64,000 bases of DNA, taken from positions 498,191,627-498,255,626 of the forward strand of contig CM046881.1 in assembly GCA_025667525.1 (NCBI GenBank), read 5' to 3'. The notes beneath the pieces were generated by a model, which was not told the origin of the DNA, did not search any database, and was given only the letters and a program-made list of their open reading frames with translations. The DNA is from Glebionis coronaria. Its lineage: Eukaryota > Streptophyta > Magnoliopsida > Asterales > Asteraceae. A program made the translations under genes and the position numbers. Shown one piece after another: positions 55,187-64,000 of the stretch. Position 1 is the first letter of the stretch. The number at the start of each line of letters is the position of its first letter.

Positions 55187-58015
55187 TCAGTCATCTTCAC
55201 ACATATCAGCCTTCCTTTTAGCTTGCACAGCTAAACGTGCGTCTCTCTCCCTTTCATATTCACGATAATCTGCACGCTGCAAAAACGATTGTTTATCTAA
55301 ATACTGATTTCCACTCTTTTTGTAAGTTTCAAGCTCCTCCTCAAATTTGTTTTCTTCCTTAAATTCTCCCCAATCCTTTTTGGTCTTATCAAGAACACTT
55401 AGCTTTGGTTTCTTCTTAATTTGCTCAAGAATAGAGTCAACTGCGGAAGGTGCACCACCTGCTTTTTCTTTTTCAGATGCTTCTATCGTACTGGCATCAA
55501 CTAGTTTCTTTACTTCAATGGATTCTCCTGCAAAGTCTCTCACCTCTCTTACCTGCAAGACCGAAGATTAAAACGTTATTACTTATCTAACAACAGGTAG
55601 GCTCATCTGAAACAGCAATGAATTTACCTCAACTTTTCCTCTTCCTGAAACAGCAGCCATATTGGCAGCCTCCTTGACTGCAGAAAGGGCAGCAGCTGCA
55701 ACCTTTAAGGCCTCTGCACCGACGCTGTTTTTTTTATCATCCGGCTTTACAGTCGGTGTGGGTTGGATAGACGAATTCTTCTTTTGATCAAGACCAAGAA
55801 CTGTCATCCAACTCTAATGAAGATGAAATAAATTAATACCCCGAGCGGAAAATATTTGTAACAAAAAATGAAAGATATCGGCATACTTACAGAAGATGGT
55901 TTTGAGGAAGACTTGGACTGACTTCCTTTCGAATTTGTAGCAGTAGACTTCTTTAAAATAGAATTCAGCTTCGCTGTGGAAATTCCTTTATTCATCTGCT
56001 GCCATACTGCATCTACTCTAGCGCTTTTTTCTGGGTTTACAAAATAAATGTAACCACGTCAACTCACTTGACAAAACCTTGCTGTTTGAGAACAAGTATA
56101 TCATACAGAACGCTTTTAGCTCAAACCATTCAGTGCTTTTAAAGTGTCTGACTATAAACAATTAGGTGGCTGGACTAGAAATTAGCACCCACAACATCAC
56201 TTTGGTAATTTATGACCCATTAAGTAAATTGCCATTGGGTAATATTATATCCAAAGCAAAACAAAAAGCGGGAAACCAGGAATAGTGAGAAAATACGCCA
56301 GCTAAATCCTATTTAAACAGCATCTAACTATATGAAACATGACAGAATGTGAGTGGGGTTCGTTTTAGACATCAACTTCTCTAGTGTTACACTAACATGT
56401 AGGATTGTCTTCGGTAGCTTCACATCTACTAGACAAAGCAACGGAGAAAGGGTCGTAACTCTTAAGTGAAGTAAAAAAGATAAAACCTTTTTAAACCCCC
56501 CGAAGTCCAATTGCAGTGACGATAATTCACTATGCCTACTTTGAGTCCTTTGGTAGGGAACTTTTAGCATGTTTGATACTTTGATTTACTTTTCACTACA
56601 TTAACTATAGTTGATATCATATTCCTGTGTAGCTGTATGTATTTCGTCAACTGATGAAAACAGAACAATGTAAAGAGAGCAGGCTAATAGGAATGAACCA
56701 AACAGAACTAAACCCGAGAAAGAATTAATAATGACATCTGATAATCTTGGTTTCGACAATGAGACAAACAATTTGGAAACTCTTAACAGCGGATTAAAGT
56801 TGTAAGCGTTCTGCAACTTGAAAGTTGAGATAGGTCTAAAAACTGACAAATTTCACTCTTAAATTGTTCTTGTAGAGTTGTAGGCCTGAATATAGTCACA
56901 CATTGGTTTTAAAAGGCGAGAAGCGGTCCGTTGCGCTAAGGGTCCGAAGCGAGAAGCACCGGGCAATGAGGCAAAAGCGCACGCTTCTCGTAGGAGAGGC
57001 GCTTACTTTGTACACAACGATTGCGACTTTGTTAAAACCCATAATTCAAACTCTTTGAGCTTAAATGTCATTTTCAGACTAATAAAAGTCCAAATGTCAT
57101 TTTTAGAACAAAAAACCCTTTGAGTTTAAAAGTCCACTCAAACACTTTGAGTTCAAATGTAATTTTTAGAACAAAAAGCACTCGAGGCAGTAAAAAGCGG
57201 TAGAAAGTGTTCCTCTAAGGCGTAAAAAAGCACCGCCTCCAATCGCTTTTTGTAACGGCTGCGCATCAGGGGTCCCGAGGCGACGAACCCCATTGCCTCG
57301 CCTCGCCTCACGCCTTAGGCGTAAAAAGGCACGCTTTTTTAAACCAAGTGTCACACATAGTCAATTGTCACAATGTAAATGTTTTTGCAAGTTAGTGGTG
57401 TCTGTTTTAGCTTATTTTATTGGCTTATGAGCTAATCAATCTGCACTTATAGGTTACTTAATTTCATTAGCTCATAAGCTTATAAGAGCTTCACGGGTTA
57501 AATAAGCTCCACAAATAGGCTAAAAGTTCCAAGGTGTCCCCAGGGTTGCAAAACCTCACTCCGTTACCCGTTTCCGTTGTAATTTAGAATATATAATGGT
57601 CTAAGATAAAAACCTTTAATTGTTAAAATACTAAAACTAGCTAATACATACAAAAAAGAAAGCATTAAAAGGGTGTTTGTTTCGGCTTATATAGCCAGCT
57701 TATGGCTTATTTGGTTTTGGGCTTGTGACTTTTCATAGCTTATTTTGAAACTTTTCTGTCATATATAATAAATGCATTATGATGTAATAAAAGTGAGGTT
57801 ATGAAACATAAGCCAAAAACCAAATAAGCCATAAGCGGTCTAAATAAGCCGAAACAAACAGCCCTAAGCATTTGAACAAACAGTTGGTGCGCATTATATC
57901 TACTAGACTTGATAAAAATATTAAGAAAAATGAAAATACCTGAAGAAGTAGGTTTGTTAGTTAATTGATCGGCGGATAAATCAACGGTGGTGATCTTCTT
58001 ATTTTGGTCAGTCAT
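55187..58015 (-). CDS. SWC5: SWC5/CFDP1-like protein with BCNT-C domain (255 aa), four exons
   Basis: Exons on the minus strand are 58015-57940, 56030-55891, 55813-55628 and 55552-55187. All have GT-AG borders and phases that join cleanly (TNKPTSS|EKSARVDAVWQQ, KPSS|SWMTVLGLDQKK, GRGKVE|VREVRDFAGES). The last ~80 residues form the BCNT-C domain (LDKTKKDWGEFKEENKFEEE, LDKQSFLQRADYREYERERD). This matches plant and animal CFDP1/BCNT and yeast Swc5, a subunit of the SWR1 complex that deposits histone H2A.Z in nuclear chromatin. WQQMNKG near the start and the Ala-rich AAAALSAVKEAA segment are usual. Intron 1 is 1.9 kb and holds two small transposons. No lesion is seen. Confidence 0.93.
56904..57349. 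mobile_element. MULE-like non-autonomous element in SWC5 intron 1 (446 bp)
   Basis: The 9-bp duplication GTCACACAT is at 56895-56903 and 57350-57358. The ends TGGTTTTAAAAGGCG and its inverse near AAGCGTGCC/TTTTTAAACCAA are imperfect inverted repeats. Both terminal arms contain GC-rich GAGGCG / CGCCTC motifs. Non-coding. Confidence 0.75.
57671..57864. mobile_element. Harbinger-type MITE in SWC5 intron 1 (194 bp)
   Basis: GGGTGTTTGTTTCGGCTTAT at the left pairs with ATAAGCCGAAACAAACAGCC at the right. The flanks are AAA and TAA, a slightly mutated 3-bp duplication. The ends resemble those of the MITE at 41908-42216, so they probably belong to one family group. A further GTTTTAGCTTA-like segment at 57410 may be a degenerate copy. 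Confidence 0.75.
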
Positions 58016-59650
58016 GGTTTGTGTTTTTTAAGAGGAAATTAGGTGAATTGAGATGAATATTATCTATTTGTGAGCAAGTGTTTTTCAAATGGATAGGATT
58101 GAATTGAATTGAGATTATTTAGGGTTTCATCAGTTACAGTAATTGACTAAGACGATGATGGTGGTGGGTGTTTGGGGAGTTAGGTCTGTTTTCTACGAGT
58201 ACTTTGTTTCTTTCTTTTTAAATTTCTCACCGTCCAATCACCCTTCTACATAGTGCCACGTTATCCTAAATTTCTTTTTCATCTCATCCTCATTTGTCAC
58301 ATGTCTTTCACCTTTCACCTTTCACTTTTTACTTTTTACTTTTCACTTCCATCTAAACTAGACTATTACCTTCGTGTAACATCGATTCAAAATAAGACGT
58401 GAAAAGATCAAGTTATTTACCTTGGGTTAAAGCAAAACAACATAAAAAATTTAAAATACTATTCATAACCCGCTGTAAAGTTACATGTTTTGACCCGCTA
58501 ACCCAAATATTTTAATAACCCGGTTTGACCCGACCTGTTCAAGCAGTAAAAAAAGGGTCAAATTAAACCCGGTCTTATATTTTCGAAACCCTGATAGACC
58601 CGATGGGCGGGTTGACCCGGAGGACGAACCGGTAACCGGGTAACTCGATCAAGTTAACCCGGTGATCGAACCGATGACCCGATGGTCGAACCCGTGACCC
58701 GGTAATCGGAATTAGGAGTATTGAAATTATGGAAGAAGTTTGACTAATTAATAAGTGTATCTATTTATGAAATTTAAGTTTTCACATTTCACTATTTATG
58801 GAATTTAAGTTTTCACTTTTCACTTTTCAAGAAACTAGGCGAATACCAGCGCATAGCTACGGAAATGCCTAGCGTTAAATAATTAACGATATTTGATTTT
58901 GTGGTATCTGTTTCTGAAACTATAATTATTATAACGAAATTGTAAATGCTCGTAGCATGCGATGAATTCTTAACATGTAGCCATATAGAAACATGTGAAA
59001 TTGAAAGTTAAATATTACATAAATTATGAGATAAAATCTAGCAACACATATTACTCGATGCGTAAGTAACGTTGTGGCAATCCACTCACGTTGAGCTAGT
59101 TTGAGAATTAAAAGGATCTTGGATTAGGAGCAAGAATTAACATCTAGTCCTTCATATTTTCAGTGTGCATTTTATAATTATTTTTTAACTCTCATTTTGA
59201 ACTTTCTCACTGATGTGAAGTTTAAATGTATAAGAAAAACTTTGTATGTGCATAGACGCACAATGACTTATCTAGTGACTAATTAGTAATCTCCCCACAA
59301 CTTTGTTAAATAAACAAATAGGGAACATATGTCTTGTTTGAGTTATGTGTCTAGTTGCTTCTCATAAATAAAACTATATTTTGCATAGGCAATTTTTAAG
59401 TAAATTCGTTGTGTTTAGTGTAAATTTGAGGTTAAGTTTCTTTTTATGTTACATACAAAGAAACAGACGAAGGGCTAGCAAAGACTCGTCTAGTCCGTTT
59501 CGCTCGAAAGCCAAAATTACACATTGTCGTATGGTTATTCATTTTTTGGCAAGAGTTATTATAAAATAGTTACCACCACAAAATTTCTCAATAAGATTAA
59601 GTTTGTTGCTCATCCAACATCATCCTTAAAAGGAGTACTTGAAAATAAGA
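58016..59650. other. SWC5 promoter side and intergenic DNA, with a degenerate GACCCGG element
   Basis: The first few hundred bases are the SWC5 upstream region. 58255-58350 is CTTTTCAC-rich simple sequence. 58480-58715 has many (G/A)ACCCGG and TTGACCCG motifs and shares TATTTTCGAAACCC with the hAT element at 43089-43528, so it is probably a decayed relative. The rest is unrecognised. Confidence 0.55.
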
Positions 59651-59657
59651 TTTCTCT

Positions 59658-60074
59658 TTAAATTTGCAATTTACCAAATAACAATAAACACCGCGATGTA
59701 TTTTTTAAGTCCATACAATTTAAGAACCTGATCAAGCTTTCCAAATGATGGATTGGTAACCATAAATGGGTTTTGCACATCCAAAATAAGGCGAACTTAT
59801 GACATGATATTTCACGTCTTAAATGTTCACCGTTTAACATGATTTCAATGGGATCCAATTCCTGCATTTGCCTTTCTAATTCAGACTCTTTATGTTCGTC
59901 AACGAGCTTTACACCAGCCTGAAACATTGTTTCTTCTACTTCTTTAGCTTTATCCCCAATTCTAGAGACTAAAGTGTTCGCATCAGCCATTTTAGTTTGA
60001 GATCTAAGTTTAACATGTTTATGTGCTTCTACAAACTTGGGGATTTGAACGTGTGCATGAAGAGAAGAGTGCAA
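59658..60074 (-). CDS. unrecognised open frame (138 aa), possible gene fragment
   Basis: Residues about 10-85 are protein-like: IPKFVEAHKHVKLRSQTKMA, DANTLVSRIGDKAKEVEETM and FQAGVKLVDEHKESELERQM are amphipathic and charged, as in a coiled coil. After about residue 90 the sequence reads better in another frame (LDVQNPFMVTNPSFGKLDQV), so a frameshift is likely and this is probably a pseudogene. I do not recognise the family. Confidence 0.35.
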   Translation of the reverse strand: MHSSLHAHVQIPKFVEAHKHVKLRSQTKMADANTLVSRIGDKAKEVEETMFQAGVKLVDEHKESELERQMQELDPIEIMLNGEHLRREISCHKFALFWMCKTHLWLPIHHLESLIRFLNCMDLKNTSRCLLLFGKLQI

Positions 60075-60564
60075 TCAACAAACAATTAAAAGATGTTAAG
60101 AATCTGTACAGCTTGCCGTAAATCAATTAACAACCACATATACAAAGATTTTAACTTATAAATAGTTAAATGTTATACAACTATAACTAATTCTTATTCA
60201 ACACATTCAATGCATTCAAGTCTAAAACACTCTTAAGATCAAGGCTTCCCTACTTTTTACACTCGTACTAAGTGAAGTCTTTTTATCAAAATAAAGCATT
60301 GTGTTTTCCCGCGTATGTTCCTCTAATAGTCATATGACTTGGAAATTTCTTTAACTTGTAAATTTGAAATTTCTTCTATTCTTTTTTGAATTTTGCTACA
60401 TCCACAAAGGTTTTATAACCAAAAGTGCCTCTATCATAAGCTCAATTAGATATTCCTTTCTAATCCATTAAAACAAACACCACTAATAAGGACGCATGCC
60501 CGCCAAAGTTACACTCATACAACCAGTGTATCAATAAAGAATATATAAGTTATTACATGCGGTT

Positions 60565-60745
60565 TGCAAGCGAAATGACACTGCTCAAATGCCACCATGT
60601 TTTTGAATACTGTGAACTTGTGCAATCTTTAAAACCCCCTTCTTAAAACTTACATCCAACGGTTGACATTTCTCAGCTTTCATAAGTTTAACACCAGATG
60701 CTTTCAAATTTGTAATTGAACGGAACATGTTCGGCTCCTTATGGG
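60565..60745 (-). pseudogene. UPF0481/DUF247 protein fragment, truncated by gypsy insertion
   Basis: On the minus strand it reads FRSITNLKASGVKLMKAEKC then QPLDVSFKKGVLKIAQV. This follows the plant UPF0481 (DUF247) pattern 'S.T.L..AG(V/I)K(F/L)...LD(V/I)F.(N/K)GVL.IP'. The upstream part of the gene is cut off at 60752 by the gypsy LTR and the downstream part is not recognisable. DUF247 proteins are membrane-associated plant proteins, mostly of unknown function. Confidence 0.7.
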
Positions 60746-60751
60746 AGTAAC

Positions 60752-63517
60752 TGTAACACACCGCTTGGATAAGTGGACCGTTACGTGTATTTATGGCGTG
60801 TCATCAAAGCATAAGGTAAATGTCCTAAAACATTAACTGACCATAAAGGAAATACCGGAATCAAACATCGGCAATCCAAACATAAGCCCAGAACATGAAA
60901 AGTAAAATACTGAAGGAAGGGACTAAACAATGTCCAAATAAGCAAAATAATGTAAGAAGTCTGGATAGCTTCCATCCAAATGCACATGCTCTCATAATCC
61001 TAAGAGCGTCCTGGTGTACCTGCCGTTAGAACATGAAAGAGAACTACGGCTGAGCATAACGCTCAGTGAACGGATATAAAACATGATAAGGAATTACTGA
61101 AATGAAACAGATGATGAAAGACTAGAGCTGTAAGTCTGATAAGTAAAGTTGCAGCAGAAATCTGTGTATAATCTGTAAAGTCTGATTTATAAATAATAAA
61201 GCTGAATTGTTATATGTTAAATATGAAAACATTCACTTACTGTATTTTAATTGCCGGAGCTTAGTGCATGAATAACTGGAGGGGTGACCTCGTCATGCTG
61301 TAGAGGGGTGACCTCGTCATGCTGTAGAGGGGTGACCTCTAAATAACTGTAGAGGGGTGACCTCTAAATATTGTGCTGGGTGGAGGGATCAGCTCTAATG
61401 TGAAGGATGTAGAGCACACACCACATTCATCCTGATAACTTGTAAATTGATAAGCCTAGGATGCATCCATACGCCCCACTAAACATACTGATAAAATGGC
61501 CAAACTGAACATGAGTGGGACGATGCATGATATCACTCTCCTGCATGTGAGTCACGACACCGGTGCCTCTAGTGCCATGGTTACAGTACCTCCGTAACTA
61601 GTACATAAACTGGTCATGCTTGTATATAATGCTCAGGAAATTTATTTAGTAATTAACATGATTACTGATAAGCTTAAACACATACTGAAGAAAACATTTG
61701 GCTGCAGACGGGGAATCCTAATCATGCATAGAAAGGAAGTCCTTACTGAAAGGACGGAAAATCCGTACCTCTAGTCCAGTAACTGACTGAATGGAAGACT
61801 GAACGAATACTACTCGGGCTTCCACGGAAGCTACAATAAATACATACGTGAATAAGTTACCTGATTATTACTTAATTTACGGATCTTATTGGCTTCTCAT
61901 TTATTTATTTTATTTTATTTCTGAAATCTGTACGTATATTAACTGATGAATCTGAACTTATAATAATTCTTCCTAATATATTAACGACCTACTAATAATT
62001 AGGATACAAACGTGTTCTGACGTTATTTAATACTGTTATAAATAACTTGTTAAAATATAAGGTTTCTAATTTAAAAGTTTCTAAAACAATTTAATTCATA
62101 TAATAAAATTATACCCTTTTAAAATATTAAAGATTATTTTAATTTAACTCATTTAAATACAATTTAAAACATTTATAAAACAAGTAATAAAAGATATAAT
62201 ATAAAAATCTTCGTTTTATTTTTTTTACTATAATAATTACGTCCCGAGCCTACCGAGATACCTCCTTCTCGGTCGCAATAAACAATTCAACAACTATATA
62301 AAACAAAATCTGCCTATATGAGATTAGCGACAGAAATCTGAGTCACTAAAAAGTGTCACTAAAAGCTGTACTCTAAAACTGTCTAAAAAACATTTCTGCG
62401 ACAGAAATTATTGTCACAAAACTGTCGCTAATTCCAGAACCAAACCATTTTATTTTCTGATTAAAAGTTCCCAATGCTCTTATCAAAGTTCCCACTGCCT
62501 TCTTTTGGTTTCCCCCGTTAGGCTATTTGTTCCCACTGCATGTAATCCCAAACATCATCTTTTCTGTGTTAATCCCAAACACCCCTGTTTGCTATTTGTT
62601 TGCGACTGTTTCCAAAATTAAATGTATCCTGAATTGAACAAACACCCCCCACGTCTGACCTTCTTATCCCACCATTAGATATTAATACCAAACGCCCCCT
62701 TTGTGGTCTTCTGTGGTTGCTGTCGTCAACCAAAACCACCCCGCACCCTTAGTGGGTCGCGGCTGGCTCACAAACAACCACACCGAGACCTGCTGGTCTC
62801 GGTCTTCCTATTTTCACACAAAAACTCCCCATTTTGTTTCGTTACAACAGACTTAAAATACTATAATCATTTATTTATTTATTTTTCAAATACATCTTAA
62901 TTCGTGATTTAAGAAAAAGAAAACAAATGATTACCGTTTGCTGTGGTTTGAGTAGTAACACCATGACTCCCGAATCCAAACCACCGATCTCCCATTCTTT
63001 TTTTTTGTCGGCTGCCCCAAAGAACCCTACGTCCTTTCTTTTTTTCTTTTTTTTTGTTCTACTGATTGTGGCAGGGAGATGGGTTTACCCCGTTTTTTGT
63101 TTACTAGGGAAGTGGGCTCAAAGCCCAATTATTCCTCCTTCTTTTTTTTATTTGCTATGTACTCTAAAACCGCGGCCCAATAAGGCAATTCATAAGATTT
63201 CGTTTTCTATTCGCTTCGTTTAAAATTCGTATAACTTGCGTGTTCGTGTTTTTAATTCCGTCACATATTTATTTATTTTCCTGAATAATTATTACTTACA
63301 TAATACTTGACTAATTCCTATTTATTATTTTTCTGAAATATTAATTACGTAACGTTTAAATAAAACTGAGGCTGCGTAAATTGTTGTTAACGTTTAATTA
63401 TTTATGTATAATAAATAATACATACGTAATATTTTCTGAATAATCATTTTGTTGTAGTATTTAAATAATCTGAGACTGCGTATTTAATGTTCGGGGATTT
63501 TAAATACGGGTTTTACA
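60752..63517 (-). repeat. long LTR (2,766 bp) of the gypsy-type element
   Basis: It is bounded TGTAACACACCGC ... GGGTTTTACA on the plus strand. It contains a 24-bp minisatellite (61277-61372), an AT-rich middle (61860-62260), and a hairpin-forming segment with ATTAGCGACAG and CTGTCGCTAAT (62322-62436). Confidence 0.72.
61277..61372. repeat. 24-bp minisatellite (GAGGGGTGACCTCGTCATGCTGTA)
   Basis: Four to five units of a 24-bp sequence centred on GAGGGGTGACCTC follow one another. In the later units CGTCATG is replaced by TAAATA. A diverged GGAGGGATCAGCTCTAATGT follows. Confidence 0.88.
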
Positions 63518-63625
63518 ATTCTTCCCCTCTAAAAAAAATAATTCGTCCTCGAATGACGCGATAATGCTGTGGTTTTACAAATCTTCCCCTCTAAAAAAAG
63601 GAGAAATTCGTCCTCGAATTAAAGG
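63511..63625 (-). repeat. tandem duplication of LTR end and polypurine tract
   Basis: GGTTTTACAATTCTTCCCCT with AATTCGTCCTCGAAT recurs about 63 bases later as GGTTTTACAAATCTTCCCCT with AAATTCGTCCTCGAATT. The LTR boundary and plus-strand primer site are thus present twice. Confidence 0.75.
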
Positions 63626-64000
63626 TAATAAGCTGATAAAGTTATAAAAGCTGAAAAGGACACATAGGCGGAATAAATCTGAAAGCTGGAAGGACAATAA
63701 GCTGAAAGATAATTCGTAGCCGAGGTAAGACATAATGCTGCTGAAAGAGTATAGCATGACCTGACTGTGGAACATAACATGATTGAAAGAACTTAACTGA
63801 TTTATTGAAGGAAAAGGATGAGAGGTTCGGATGAACTCCTCCGTTCTGAGTGGCTTTCCGCTCGAAACGATTCCTTCAAAGGTCTAAACATAATGAACAA
63901 ATCTTGGTCTTGATGACCCTGTCCTGATGATGCTGAATAGTTTCTGGTTCTAAACTTCAGATGGATTTTCTGAACCTGAACGAATAAGCTATAGCATGTA

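Larger units (their letters stand above)
60752..64000 (-). mobile_element. Ty3/gypsy-type LTR retrotransposon (3' LTR and 3' internal end; rest outside window)
   Basis: A long LTR at 60752-63517 is followed on the plus strand by TTCTTCCCCTCTAAAAAAAA, whose complement is a polypurine tract directly before the LTR start. The element therefore runs minus and its internal region continues beyond 64000. The visible internal 480 bases have no coding capacity. The gypsy assignment rests on the length and style of the LTR, so it is tentative. Confidence 0.7.

Overview
The window is nuclear DNA from a flowering plant. It holds GT-AG introns, TATA-type promoters, Ty1/copia and Ty3/gypsy retrotransposons, MITEs and microsatellites, and no organelle or bacterial gene organisation. 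The copia family with a long extra reading frame after RNase H, together with the style of the gag and pol proteins, resembles elements I associate with Asteraceae, perhaps Anthemideae. That placement is an inference from memory.

1-16.7 kb is a retrotransposon nest. A minus-strand copia element (A, cut by the left edge) has an LTR at 3886-5153. It sits inside the LTR start of a second copia family (B). A plus-strand B copy fills about 5.4-15.6 kb: gag, pol, an additional ORF of about 1,000 codons, polypurine tract and LTR. It has lost its 5' LTR and carries instead an inverted copy of its own 3' end. Its LTR is followed directly by a primer-binding site and leader, so it is shared by two internal regions.

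16.7-22 kb is gene-poor and holds a hAT-type element, a Stowaway MITE, another MITE and AT-rich repeat arrays.

22-39 kb is a mosaic of broken gene copies: F-box, BAR-domain ArfGAP, HSP90 (with an ORF1-only LINE inserted), raffinose synthase, GT47 exostosin-like glycosyltransferase, BED/hAT (SLEEPER-like) transposase and DUF6817-like pieces. Several are duplicated as modules. Element C (35.6-38.4 kb), an internally deleted LTR element, splits one SLEEPER-like copy and has a palindromic 5' LTR.

39-45 kb is non-genic: a Mutator-like element with 150-bp terminal inverted repeats and a nested MITE, a small hAT element, and CT and AT microsatellites.

45-58 kb holds the best genes. An intact pectin methylesterase (two exons, plus) and an intact SWC5/BCNT-like chromatin gene (four exons, minus) flank an epoxide hydrolase pseudogene (minus) and a DUF6817-like gene (plus) whose last exon is split by a small LTR element (D). 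58-64 kb contains a UPF0481/DUF247 remnant cut by the 2.8-kb LTR of a minus-strand Ty3/gypsy element that runs off the right edge.

Only the pectin methylesterase and the SWC5-like gene look fully functional. All coordinates were read by eye; splice sites and repeat ends rest on motif and homology recognition, not on alignment.
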